Source: Cantharellus purpuraceus
Taxonomy: Eukaryota > Basidiomycota > Agaricomycetes > Cantharellales > Hydnaceae
Direction: 5' to 3'
NCBI GenBank assembly: GCA_025174535.1
Contig: JALBUN010000015.1
Coordinates: forward strand, 1 to 64,000
Length of the DNA: 64,000 nt
In this document: positions 10,270-20,695 of the stretch, piece by piece
How positions within the stretch are numbered: the first letter of the stretch is position 1
Layout: each line of letters starts with the position of its first letter
Notes under the pieces: model-generated
Told to the model about the DNA's origin: nothing
Seen by the model: only the letters and a program-made list of their open reading frames with translations
The model's database searches: none
Made by a program: the position numbers and the translations under genes

Positions 10270-11927
10270 ATAGGTGCGAAATTATCTTCCACCTCCGCTG
10301 ACTCCGCTCCGATAGATACTCTGTCTACCCCTCCGTTTATATCGATGGTGGATGCTATGGTCTTTGCCAGACTAAGCAAGCTGGACGGTTCTCACACATT
10401 CCAGGTCCACCTCTCCGACCCAATATTCCTTGCCGCTCATTCTGCCCGATCCACTCCACCGGACCTCTCTATGGTTCCCAAGGAGTATCATGAGTTCGCC
10501 GATGTGTTCAGCAAGTCTAAAGCCAACTCCCTAGCAGAACACCGACCATATGATCTCAAGATCGAACTGGATGACAACTCCACCCCTCCGCTTGGCCCTA
10601 TCTACTTGCTATCACAAAAAGAGCTACTGGCTCTCCGAACATTCATAGACGAGAACTTGGCCACAGGCTTCATCCGCCCATCTCTATCTCCTCATGGAGC
10701 TCCGGTCCTATTTGTCCGCAAAAAGGATGGATCACTCCGCCTATGCGTCGACTTCCGTGGGCTCAACAAGATCACCAAGAAAGACTGATACCCAATACCC
10801 CGCACCATGGACCTACTCGAGAGTCCTCAAAAGGCTAAGATCTACTCCAAAATAGATCTCCGACATGCCTACCATCTAGTCCATATCCGAGAAGGCGATG
10901 AATGGAAAATGACCTTCCGCACACGATATGGATCTTTCGAGTGGTGTGTCATGCCCTTCAGACTAACCAATGCTCCGGCTGCCTTCCAGAGGTTCATGAA
11001 TGATACCTTCACCGACCTCCTCGATGTGACCATCCTCGTTTACTTAGACAACATTCTGGTATATTCAGGCAACAAAGAAGAGAGGTATTCCGATGTCTCC
11101 GAAAGCATGGCCTCTTCGCCTGTGCTGACAAATGCGAATTCCACTCTGACTCGGTCAAATACCTAGGCTATATCCTCTCCCCGGCAGGATTGACCATGTC
11201 TGATGACAAAATCAAAGCCATACAGGAATGGCCAGAACCCTGGAAAGTCAAGGACATACAGTCCTTCCTCGGGTTCACCAACTTCTACCGCCGCTTTATT
11301 CATGGCTACTCCGATATCACTGTTCCGCTCACCCGACTCACTAGGAAGGGTATCCAATGGAATTTCACTGACGAATGTAGACAGAGTTTTGAGACCTTGA
11401 AAAAGGCCTTTACTTCCGCTCTGATACTGACTCATTGGGTTCCAGACGTTCCCATCCTATCAGAGACTGACACCTCCGACTATGCACTTGCCGCGATCCT
11501 GTCCATCATCTCTCCAGACAATGGACAAGTCCACCCAATCGCTTTTCACTCACATACATTTATGCCCCCCGAACTGAACTATGACGTCCATGACAAAGAG
11601 CTCCTTGCCATATATGAAGCCTTCCAGATATGGAGACACTACCTTGAAGGTCCCTCCGATCCAGTGGACATCATAACTGACCACAAGAACTTGGAATACT
11701 TCTCCACAACAAAACTGCTCACCCAGAGACAAGTCCGATGGTCCGAATACCTATCTCAGTTCAATCTCATTATCCGTTTCCATCCTGGTCAACTCGGAGC
11801 AAAGCCCGATGCATTAACTAGACGCTGGGACGTCTACCCTAAAGAGGGGAGTAGCGACTATGCCACTGTAAACCCACACAACTTTCATCCTGTGTTTACT
11901 AACGAGCAGCTGGCATCATCCCTATGA
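10270..11927 (+). pseudogene. pol: Gypsy-1 reverse transcriptase and RNase H
   Basis: The RT would copy the element RNA into DNA and RNase H would remove the RNA strand. RT motifs: [13 protein letters not shown] (about 10,565), [13 protein letters not shown] (10,735), [13 protein letters not shown] (10,850), [14 protein letters not shown] (10,935) and the catalytic box as YLDN (11,042) where most families have YLDD. Gypsy-2 shares YLDN. A TGA at 10,786-10,788 replaces a CGA kept by Gypsy-2. A frameshift with small rearrangement near 11,075-11,100 moves the frame. RNase H follows (TDTSDYALAAIL about 11,470, HDKELLAIYEAFQIWR about 11,590, TDHKNLEYF about 11,680) and ends at TGA 11,925, which is CGA in Gypsy-3. 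Confidence 0.88.
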
Positions 11928-13423
11928 GCATCCACCTCATGACTCCCACCCTCCGAGCTGTCACCATTATGGACATCAACCAACTCCACTCCGACATCCG
12001 CTCATCACTCCGATCTGATCCTGTTGCGGTTAAACACTTGGACAACCCTTCCAATCCAAAATGGTCACTTGACACCAAAGGGCACCTCCGACACAACGGC
12101 CGGATATACGTCCCCGACGCCAACGGCCTCCGACTCCAAATTTTGCAGTATTATCATGATCACCCGATCTCTGGCCACTTCAGGCAAAATCGCACACAAG
12201 GATTAATCTGACGAGACTACGTATGGCCAAAAATGCGGGAATACATTCAACACTACTGTAACTCCTGTACCACGGTATGCACTCAAAATCGCAAAGGCAC
12301 AAACCCTATGGAACGCTTAAGCAACTTCCGATCCTGGAGCAACCATGGAACTCCATCTCCATGGATTTCATAGAGAAGCTCCCCCATCGCCAGATATAAC
12401 ACCATACTCGTGGTTGTCGACAGGTTCACCAAACAGTCCCTATTCATTCCGACACATGACACCATCACCTCCGCCTCACTAGCTAAATTGTTTGTTCTCC
12501 ACGTATTCTCTAAACACGGAGTCCCATCGCATGTCACATCTGATCGGGGCTCGGAGTTTGTATCCTCCTTCTTCTGCACATTAGGAAAGGCTCTCAACAT
12601 GAAGCTTCATTTCACCTCCGGATACCACCCTGAAGGAGACGGACAAACGGAATGAATGAATCAGTCCCTGGAACAATATCTCCGAATTTATTGTAACTAT
12701 CAACAAGACAACTGGGCTGATCTACTTCCAATCGCAGAGTTTGCCTACAACAACGCTCCGAACGCGACTACCGGCATCTCTCTGTTCTTTGCTAATAAAG
12801 GCTACCATCCAAACATCTCCGTCCACCCCAAGAAGGAACTTGCCTCCACCAAAGCCTGCCAATTCATAACCGACCTCGATCAACTACACCAACATCTCCG
12901 AGAGACCATCTCTGATGCTCAGAAACAATATCAAGTCTCCGCAGACCGACACCGCATTCTGGCTCCAGACCTGCAAATTGGAGACAAAGTATTCGCTAAG
13001 GCCGAACACTTCCGGACCACCTGTCCATTGAAGAAACTCTCCGAGAAATACTTAGGTCCTTATGAGGTCATTGCTCACGCTGGCAGCAGGTCTTTCACCC
13101 TCCGCCTCCTGGACCACTTCCGAGCAGTTCATCCGGTCTTCCATATATCAATACTCAAACCTGCCACTACAAACGAGATCTCCAGTCGCATGCAACCTCC
13201 CCCTCCCCCGATCATCATCAAAGGAGACAATGAATATGAGATCTCTGAGATCCTGGACTCGAAGATCGACTGTCAATACAAGTGCAAGCTCCAGTACTTA
13301 GTCAAATGGACTGGATACGAAGGCACCGATGAAGAATCCTCATGGATCTCCGCGTCCGAACTCGATCACGCATCTGAATCTGTCTCCGATTTTCACTCTG
13401 CTTATCCAGACAAACCTTACTAA
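11928..13423 (+). pseudogene. int: Gypsy-1 integrase with C-terminal chromodomain
   Basis: Integrase inserts the cDNA; the chromodomain, typical of chromoviruses, would direct insertion to marked chromatin. An H2C2 zinc-finger region (HPISGHF ... CNSCTTVC) spans about 12,160-12,280. The catalytic core gives D in VVDRFTKQ (12,413), D in TSDRGSEF (12,538) and E in HPEGDGQTE (12,627-12,652). The chromodomain is at 13,225-13,400 (EYEISEILDSKI ... YLVKWTGYEG ... SSWISASEL). TGA codons at 12,209 and 12,653 are CGA in sibling copies. A frameshift lies near 12,390. The true end is TAA at 13,421-13,423. Confidence 0.9.
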
Positions 13424-13557
13424 TGCTAATGTTATTATTTTGCATCGTCATTTTATTACAAGTCAAGGGAAATTGCATGCCTGCCCAAAAGCTCTGAAGG
13501 AATCACTCCGCCTCATTTTTCTCCGCTCTGAAATTTATAATCATTTTCATTCTTATT

Positions 13558-15243
13558 TTATACATCACGTTTCCTTTTTCCCTTCCCCTTATCTACCTCA
13601 GGCTCCGTCTCCGACTCCTCATCACTCTCTACATCCAACACCCAATCCTTATCATCTCCCATGTCCGAATCCTCGTCCAACAGGGCCATGAATTTCCGCA
13701 ACCGACGTAACTCGGCTGTCCGACGACCCTCCAGAACCTCCTTCCGTTTCATGGTCCTCACCAAGTCTACTAACAACCCCTCCATCTGCCAAAGGTGCTC
13801 CGACTGCAGGTTAACCAGCCGGATAAGCTGGCCCACAGTGCTATTGGGCGCCGAAACGTGCCCTGTACCTGCACTGGTCGTCACCCCTTCCGATCCGACG
13901 CCGCTACCCCCGGCTGCCACAGCACCCATCTCTGTCCACCTCTTTTTGGTCAGACGACCCTCTGATTCCTTCTCTGCCCCTCCTTGTACCACTAGTCAGG
14001 GCTTGACGCTCCGACTCCAGGGATCGAACTTCCCATCGATCCTACACCCTTCTTTCTGACCCCGACAACAATCGCAGGACTGAAGTTGGCAAGTTGGGCC
14101 GGTAGGCCACACGCACTCCACACCCGCATCACAACATAAGTCGCAAGTTACGCTGGGTCCACCAAATGGCTCCGCTGGAGCCAGAGCCTTGGGTGGCCCA
14201 CCCCTTCTCACTGCGGCCTCCAAGCTGCCTCCTCTCCTCCTCCTTGTCCTGCTGTTCTGCCGCCACCTTCTCCATCTCGTGCTTGTGAAGCTGGATCGCC
14301 GACCTCGTGACACGCAGTTCCTTCTTACGGGTTGCCAACACGCGACTCTCCGCCTTGCACCATATGACCCTCCGGTCCACCTCTCGCTTCTCCGTATCAG
14401 CACTCAGGTAGGCCTTCAATGAAAAGACCGCGACATCAAGATTCTTCTTGGTGGTCGCAGCATAGAGCTCCACTCTTTTGCAAGCCTCGACCGCAGCTAC
14501 CCAAGCCATCTCCTCGTAGGAATTCGAAGTGGGATCCGGCTCTGCGTCCGTCCCAACATCCACGCCCACCTTGGGCTCCGCATTCGCACCGAGATCCACA
14601 TTGGCATTGGGATCCGCTTCCACCTCCACCCTCTCCGCCTCTGCCGCATCATCTTCCTCAGCTGCCCCCAACTCAAATAGGGGCTGTGCCCGCGGATGTA
14701 ACGGCGAGTCCTCCACAGTGACAGTCCTCGAACGAGTCGTCTCCATCCATGTAACGGAGATGATGGCCACTTCCAGAGTCCCTGGTCGTATTGGCACACT
14801 CTGACTTCCTGGGTGGCTGGTTCCCCTGCCCCAGTCACCTCCTCCTCTACCTCCATGGCAGCCTCTAACTTGTGCGCCTGCTCCTCCACTTCTTTCAGTC
14901 TCGCAGCCTCCATCACTGCCACAAGTTCCTTCACCATGTGGGCCCTCTCAACTTTTGCTTCCTCCTCTTTCCTTCTCCGTTCTGTTTTCGCCGCCTCTTT
15001 CTGCCGCTGCTCCTCCTCCTCCTTCTGTCTCTGCTCCGCCTCCTCCTCCTCCTTCCGCCTCCATTCCACCTCCTCCTCCTCCTTCTGTCTCCGGTTCCTC
15101 CTCCTCCTTCTGTCTCTGTTCCGCCTCCCTCCTCCTCCTCCTTCCATCTCCGCTCTGCCTCCTCCTCCTCCTTCCATCTCTGTTCCACCTCCACCTCCTC
15201 CACTCCTTCCGTCTCTGCTCCACCTCCTCCTCCTCCTTCCGCC
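13558..15243 (-). pseudogene. Antisense accessory gene of Gypsy-1 (ER/K helix + Zn2Cys6-like cluster)
   Basis: Runs convergent to gag-pol and ends 134 bp from the integrase stop. Reading from the N-terminus (15,243 down): about 100 residues of E/K/R-rich repeats predicted as a charged single helix, an Ala/Glu-rich acidic stretch, a coiled-coil (KKNLDVAVFSLKAYLSADTE, about 14,450), a cysteine cluster at about 14,146-14,043 spaced C-x2-C-x6-C-x12-C-x2-C-x6-C, a TKKRWTE basic patch, a second coiled coil (STVGQLIRLVNLQSEHL), an acidic tail and KGKGKRKRDV at the end. The spacing matches the fungal Zn(II)2Cys6 class, although the usual basic residues in the first half are absent. Frameshifts (about 14,800 and 14,225) and TGA 13,996 break this copy; Gypsy-3 has CGA at the last site. 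The N-terminus is cut off at 15,244. A DNA-binding role is inference. Confidence 0.8.
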
Positions 15244-15815
15244 TGATGAGATTTGGTGTAGTCCTCGTCTAGATATTGACAATTTGAGCAGGGATCAGCA
15301 GCAGATGACTCGAACAAGAGTAAATGCTTCATAGAAAATCAACCAGTGGATTTTAGGCTTCGTAAACTGGGATTCAAATAGATGTTGCAATACTCTGGAA
15401 GAGTATGAAAAAGATTGTAAAATACGCGTTCATTCTGGAGTTATTCCAGAAACGAATAGTTCAGACACAGTCAACAAAAACAAGTGAGAGCAAATTCTCT
15501 AGTCCATTTCACATCTAGCCAAGCTTTTTTATACAAGATATGTGTCCTTAGAACATGTGATAAAAGTCCTGAATCATTTGAAACATGGGAAAGAAACTTG
15601 TGATAAAAACTAAATGGGGGCGGAGCCAATAGGGGAAAAATGACTAAATAAAATATAAAAGATATATAGGAGAATCACCTGATGGGTGTGGAGCTTACAG
15701 GGGCTTCTCCTCTTCCCTCATAACCATTTCCCCTCGCTTTCCTACTCCCCCTCAACCTCCTGAGCCTCCTATGTGCTCCTGTTCCCCCTCTCTCCTAACC
15801 CCTTTCTCCCATAAT
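15244..15815 (-). mobile_element. Copia-1-type LTR, truncated and inverted
   Basis: Reverse complement of the Copia-1 LTR. Recognisable blocks are the 'ctcgaacaagagtaaatgc' region at about 15,310, 'gttctggagttattccag' at about 15,432, and the C-rich end with 'gagcctcctatgtgctcctg' at about 15,760. The 3' part of the LTR is missing at 15,244, where it abuts the antisense gene of Gypsy-1. The other limit near 15,815 is approximate and borders Copia-3. Confidence 0.75.
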
Positions 15816-15825
15816 CAACAAAAAA

Positions 15826-16587
15826 TACTTAAAGGATTATGTTATCAAACATCAGACGACAGCTCCATACTCCTCAGCACAAAATGGGAAGGCGGAAAGA
15901 GTACACTGAACCCTTTTTAATCAAGCTTGGGCAATAATGTCAGACAATGGATTTCCCCCCAAACTCTGGGGAGAATGCATCAAAACCTGTGCGTACATTA
16001 AAGACCACACTCCCACTCGAACACTCAAGAATGTCACACCTTATGAGGCATACTACGGTACTAAACCTGATGTTTCGCATCTGAGAGAGATCGGATGTAG
16101 AGCATTCATCCTTGCGAAGCCTGATCACCGCCCAAAAATATATGCCTGATTGGTCGAAGGAATTCTGATTGGTTATTCAGACCACTCAAAAGCATACAGG
16201 TGCTACTACCCACCTACAGGACAAATTATGATCTCCAGACATGTAACATTCATTGAATCGCAGGATGCGAAGCCACACCCCTACTGTCCTGGCGTTGAAG
16301 TCGGAGCAGATGAATAGAACTCACCCAACAACCTTGAACCACAACCCACTATCACACACAATGCCATGGAGTCTCCTGATGAAATGGAGGAATCTCAACC
16401 AATAGATGACATGCCAGGCAATCCCCCTGAACCCACAGATGACACAATGGCAGATCAATTGGGTGACAGCACACCCACAGATGCGACACCCTCAGTAACC
16501 CTCCCATGCCAATCTGCTCGAGCTAAGAAGATGTCAGCGGCAGGAGCTGCTATGCATGGACTGCCTCACAAATCACTCATTGAATGA
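15826..16587 (+). pseudogene. int: Copia-3 integrase C-terminal part
   Basis: Out-of-frame remnants of the integrase core appear at 15,850-15,920 ('...tcagcacaaaatgggaaggcgg', where copia integrases have S-x-QNGKAER). An open segment follows at 15,937-16,149 (LWGECIKTCAYIKDHTPTRT, TPYEAYYGTKPDVSHLREIG). A stop near 16,147 is followed by the 'GILIGYSDHSKAYR'-like region and a Pro/Asp-rich linker to 16,587. The glutamate of the DDE triad lies in the degraded part. It joins the RT segment at 16,669. Confidence 0.75.
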
Positions 16588-17478
16588 GCCAAACATGAAA
16601 TTAGGGAACTCTCAGATCAACAATCCACAAACTTAGATCACCTACACCCACTATTTGACACTGAATCCATGAATGAGATACTTGGTGTGGCACAAGATGA
16701 TCCTCATACCTATAAACAGGCCATGGAGTCATACGATGGCCCACAATGGGATGAAAGCTATGATGATGAGATGGGCTCAATTCATCACCATAACGTGTGG
16801 ATATTGGTACCTCGCTCCAGCGTACTGAAAGGTCGCAAGATCATAGGAAGTTGCACCATATTCCTACGAAAACGAGATGAGAACAATGAAGTATCTAGGT
16901 GTAAAGTGCGAGTAGTGGTGAAAGGATACTCACAAGTGGAAGGAGTTGATTACACAGACACATTTGCTCCTGTTGCCAGATTGGAATCGGTGCGTGCGGT
17001 CCTTGGAATTGCAGCTTCCCTAGACTGGGAAATACATCAGTTTGATGTCAAGACCGCATTCCTGCATGGGGATCTTACTGAAGAAATTTACATGGAGCAA
17101 CCAGATGGCAGGAAGGAGGTCAGAAAGGAGGACTGGGTATGCCGACTACACAAGTCACTATATGGCCTGCGACAGGCAGGACGCTGCTGGTATGAACAGT
17201 TATGCAATGAAATGATCAGGGTGGGATTCACCCGAGCGAGTGTTGATCACAGTGTATTTGTCAAGCAATGCAAGTCAGGCGATGCTATGATTACGATACA
17301 TGTCAATGACATGGCTGTCGCCACAAGCAATCAACGGACGATGTCTACCACTCTTGAAGACTTACGCGAGATCATTGACATAGTCGACATGGGTGATATC
17401 AAATGGTTCCTCGGTATGGCCATAACTCGGGACCACGAAGCTCGCACCATATCATTCTCCCAAGGGGCCTTTCATTGA
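16588..17478 (+). pseudogene. pol: Copia-3 reverse transcriptase
   Basis: RT of the Ty1/Copia type. Motifs: VVVKGYSQVEGVDYTDTFAP (about 16,915), LESVRAVLGIAASLDWEI, HQFDVKTAFLHGDLTEEIYM (about 17,035), LHKSLYGLRQAGRCWYEQL (about 17,150). The catalytic box reads HVNDM at about 17,299 where the family has [HY]VDDM, so the first metal-binding Asp is Asn. The codon is AAT in 'gtcaatgac', explained by one G-to-A change in a CpG. The frame ends at 17,478 by a +1 shift just after 'SQGAF'. Confidence 0.88.
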
Positions 17479-18292
17479 CATGATCATAAAACATTTTGGG
17501 ATGGAAGACAGCTATGGTGTCTCCACCCCCCTTGACCCAAATGTAGTTCTGTCAAAATCAATGTCCCCCACATCAGACATTGAACGGACACGCATGACAA
17601 AGGTGCCGTACATGGTGGGTGTTGGATCGCTGATGTATATATCACTGGCGACCTGACCAGATATCACCTATGCAACAAACAAATTGAGTCAGTTCAACTC
17701 AAATCCCGGCCAAGCTCACTGGACAGCCCTGCAGCGTGTCCTACGATACTTGAAATGTACTCGAAACCACGTTCTTGTCCTAGGTGGAAAAGGGGGAGTC
17801 ATTTTTCATGGATACACTGACTCAGATTATGCTGGATGTACCGATACTCGCCAATCCACCTCAGGATATGTATTCACACTGGGATATGGAGCAATTTCTT
17901 GGAGTTCAAAACGACAAGCTATAGTCACTACATCGAGCTGTGAGGCGGAGTATGTGGCCAGTTGCCATGCAATGAAAAAAGCCATGTGGCTGTGTCGACT
18001 ATTGGATACCTTGGGCCAAAAGCAAGATATGACTACAATATATGGTGATAACACAGGTTCAATTTCCTTGACGAAAGACCCCACATTCCATGCACGATCT
18101 AAACACATTGATGTGCAATACCATTACACACGCAAACGTGTTGAGGACAAGGACGTACATTTCCAATATATCCCAACAGCCGATATCACTGCAGACATTC
18201 TGATGAAGGCACTGGATCGACAGAAACATGAGAAATTTACATTGGAACTTGGACTACGTGACGACACTGTTGAACGACACTCTGAACACTGA
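17479..18292 (+). pseudogene. Copia-3 RNase H
   Basis: After the frameshift the reading resumes ('DMIIKHFGMEDSYGVSTPLD') and meets a TGA at about 17,654, where copia proteins have Arg in 'ATRPDI'. The RNase H domain follows at 17,810-18,292: DSDYAGCTDTRQSTSGYVF, ISWSSKRQAIVTTSSCEAEY, GDNTGSI, KHIDVQYHYTR and ADILMKALDRQKHEKF. The DSD, E and D residues of the active site are present. Confidence 0.88.
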
Positions 18293-18325
18293 GCCATCCA
18301 ACGACACCACAGTGAGGGAGGGTAT

Positions 18326-18499
18326 TGGAGTATGTGAAGTGTGCACATGTCGTTGACACATCACAGCGTATCATGCACATTACTGCTGCGTTTCAAGCCT
18401 CAATATATTACATATACACACTTAAAATTTTCACCACCACAGACATATATAACACGTCTGTGGTTGCTCGTTCTCCCTCAGCTGTATTCACAATATACA
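18326..18499 (+). repeat. Copia-3 3' LTR (short)
   Basis: Starts TGGAGTATGTGAAG after the purine tract GTGAGGGAGGG (18,312-18,322) and ends CACAATATACA. At 174 bp it is short, as in several fungal copia lineages. No second copy is in the window to confirm it, so the 3' limit is inferred from the TG...CA rule. Confidence 0.55.
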
Positions 18500-18939
18500 G
18501 GCTGAGGTGAGGAGCACTAGAATATGCATTCCCTGCCCACTTGCTTATTTCTTTTGTTATCTAGTCTTGATCATTATCAGACTTCAATAGAATGGCATTA
18601 TCTGGTTGAGCAGTAGTAGATTCCATGGTGCATGAGATGCCAGCAACTATATAAATTTGGAAATGCATGATTAAGAATTGTGAGTCACACCAACACTGGT
18701 GCCATGTTGTATTCGGCTTGAGAAGATGGATGTTGTGACAACATGAAATTTGATATTCACAGTGCTGAGGGAACTTCACGTGAAAGGGTTTGCACACATC
18801 AGATTAGCTTTAACCATATGAAGAGCACAAACTTGAGGAAGCCCTAGAGTTGCATCATCATTCTCCATTTGATATGGCATAGACCTCACAGGAGTTACCA
18901 GACTCACATAATGAACAACCTCAGAAAGGGCTTCTTTGG
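18500..18939. other. No gene recognised
   Basis: AT-rich sequence between the Copia-3 LTR and a Gypsy integrase fragment. Small ORFs on both strands show no known motif. The last 40 bp merge into the Gypsy homology. Confidence 0.4.
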
Positions 18940-20695
18940 GCCATTTTGGGCAAAATCACACACAATGGTTAATCTGACAGGACTACATATGGCCAAAAAT
19001 GTGAGAGTACATTCAACACTACTGTACCATGTGTATGCACTCAAAATCGCAAAGACACAAACCCTATGACGCTTGTTCAGAATCATGTCAGTATACAATA
19101 TTCTGATGTATATCTCATATACATCAGAATTTCAATGATACATAAAGCCAGGGAGTTACAATTTGGATATCTTAAAAGATTTCAGATGTGTGAAATTTTC
19201 ATAAATATAAACATATATTCTATATTTTAATAAACTTTAAAAGATGAGATATTTGGTTGAGATGAACATAATCATTTACATGGATATAATAGGAATGTAT
19301 GTATTAATATAATTGGTATTATATAGGGTATTTAGATATACAAATACCAGGTGGGAATTAAAGATAGTTCAAATTATATTACAAGTATTGTATAAGAAAG
19401 AATCAATGATATTTGGATGTTTCCTCAAGAGAGTTGCCACCACTAAATGGGGAAAAAAGAATTATTTTTGAGAATTATGCCAAAATATCAAAATATGTTT
19501 TAATCTAGTATATTGTGTAAAATTTGAGAATCATGTTGAAATATGAAAATAAGTTTGAATTGAAGTGTATTGTGTAAAATTTGAGGAAAATAGGTTGTAT
19601 ATACATATTTATTGTATTTCTGAACAAGCGTCTATGGAATGCTTAAGCAACTTCCTGTCCCAGAGCAACCATGGAACTCGATCTCCATGGATTTCATAGA
19701 GAAACACCCCCCATCGCTTGGATATGACACCATACTTGTGATTGTTGACAGGTTCACTAAACAGTCACTATTCATTCTGATGCATGACACCATCACCTCC
19801 GCCTCACTAGCCAAGTTGTTCATTCTCCACATATTCTAAACATGGAGTCCCCTTGCATGTCACATCCGATCAGGGCTCAGAGTTTGTGTCCTCCTTCTTT
19901 CACACATTAGGAAAGGCTCTCAACATGAAGCTTCATTTCACCTCCGGATACCATCCTGAAGGAGACAGACAAACAGAACGAATGAATCAGTCCCTGGAAC
20001 AATATCTCTAAGTCTATTGTAACTATCAACAAGACAACTGGGCTGACCTACTTTTGATTGCAGAGTTTGCCTACAACAACACTCCAAATGCGACTACTGG
20101 CGTCTCTCCATTCTTTGCTAATAAAGGCTACCATCCGAACATCTCTGTCCACCCCGAGAAGGAACTCGCCTCCATCAAAGCCTGCCAATTCATAACCAAC
20201 CTCAACCAACTACACCAACATCTCTGAGAAACCATCTCCGATGCCCAGAAACAATACCAAGTCTCTGTGGACCGATGCCACATCCTGGCTCCAGACCTGC
20301 AAATCAGAGACAAAGTATTCATCAAGGCCAAACATTTCCAGACCACCTGTCCATCGAAAAAACTCTCCAAGAAATACTTAGGTCCTTATGAGGCCATTGC
20401 TCACACAGGCAGCAGGTCCTTCACCCTCTGCCTCTGACCACTTCCAAGCAGTTCACCTGGTCTTCCATATATCAATGCTTGAACCTGCTACTACAAACGA
20501 GATCTCCAGTTGCACCCAACCTCCACCTCCTCTGATCATCATCAAAGGAGATAACAAATATGAGATATCTGAGATCCTGGACTTGAAGATTGATTGTCAG
20601 TACAAGTGCAAGCTCCAGTAACTAGTCAAATGGACTGGATATGAAGGCACCAATGAAGAGTCCTCATGGATCTCCATGTCCAAACTCAATCATGT
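18940..20695 (+). pseudogene. int: Gypsy-2a: integrase and chromodomain fragment split by a MITE
   Basis: Homologous to Gypsy-1 from the H2C2 region (12,175) to within the chromodomain. The core is recognisable as IVDRFTKQSLFI (about 19,740), then as frameshifted pieces, with the chromodomain at 20,550-20,690. CGA is kept at 19,979, the position matching TGA 12,653 in Gypsy-1. Many differences from Gypsy-1 are C-to-T or G-to-A at CpG. It is cut at 20,696 by an LTR. The MITE at 19,068-19,632 splits the sequence exactly between 'aaccctat' and 'ggaatgcttaagc'. Confidence 0.85.
19068..19632 (+). mobile_element. 565-bp MITE, copy C, with in-window empty site
   Basis: Perfect terminal repeats GACGCTTGTTCAGAA / TTCTGAACAAGCGTC and target duplication TAT (19,065-19,067 and 19,633-19,635). 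The undisturbed integrase sequence at about 12,302 ('aaccctatggaacgctt') is the empty site and has a single TAT. This defines element length, ends and duplication. A perfect 14-bp inverted repeat with a 3-bp loop lies at 19,100-19,130. Confidence 0.93.

Larger units (their letters stand above)
8095..15243 (+). mobile_element. Gypsy-1: Ty3/Gypsy chromovirus with antisense accessory gene, 3' end truncated
   Basis: Most complete copy of the family. Order: 5' LTR (8,095-8,620), gag, protease, RT, RNase H, integrase and chromodomain on the plus strand (8,653-13,423), a 134-bp gap, then a convergent minus-strand gene (13,558-15,243). The 3' LTR is missing: the antisense gene runs into a copia LTR fragment at 15,244. 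The equivalent junction in Gypsy-3 shows that the antisense gene normally lies between the chromodomain and the 3' LTR. The element is dead. Nonsense codons in the sense frame are all TGA, and frameshifts occur near 11,080 and 12,390. Confidence 0.9.
15826..18499 (+). mobile_element. Copia-3: 3' half of a second Ty1/Copia lineage
   Basis: Integrase C-terminal part, RT, RNase H and a short 3' LTR; gag, protease and the integrase core are absent. The protein sequence differs clearly from Copia-1 and Copia-2. It starts abruptly next to the LTR fragment at about 15,815. Several stops and frameshifts make it inactive. Confidence 0.85.

Noticed and set aside
14813..15334. Plus-strand Ser/Pro/Leu-rich ORFs opposite the antisense gene
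   Set aside because: They are shadows of the E/R-rich repeats on the other strand. Their composition is dictated by the GGAGGA repeats, and the equivalent region of Gypsy-3 shows the coding strand to be the E/R one.
19065..19635. 5-bp target duplication (CTATG) for the MITE
   Set aside because: Copies A and C could be read as 5 bp because the element ends in G and C. Copy D (GTTAG against CTTAG) fits only a 3-bp duplication with the G/C belonging to the element.
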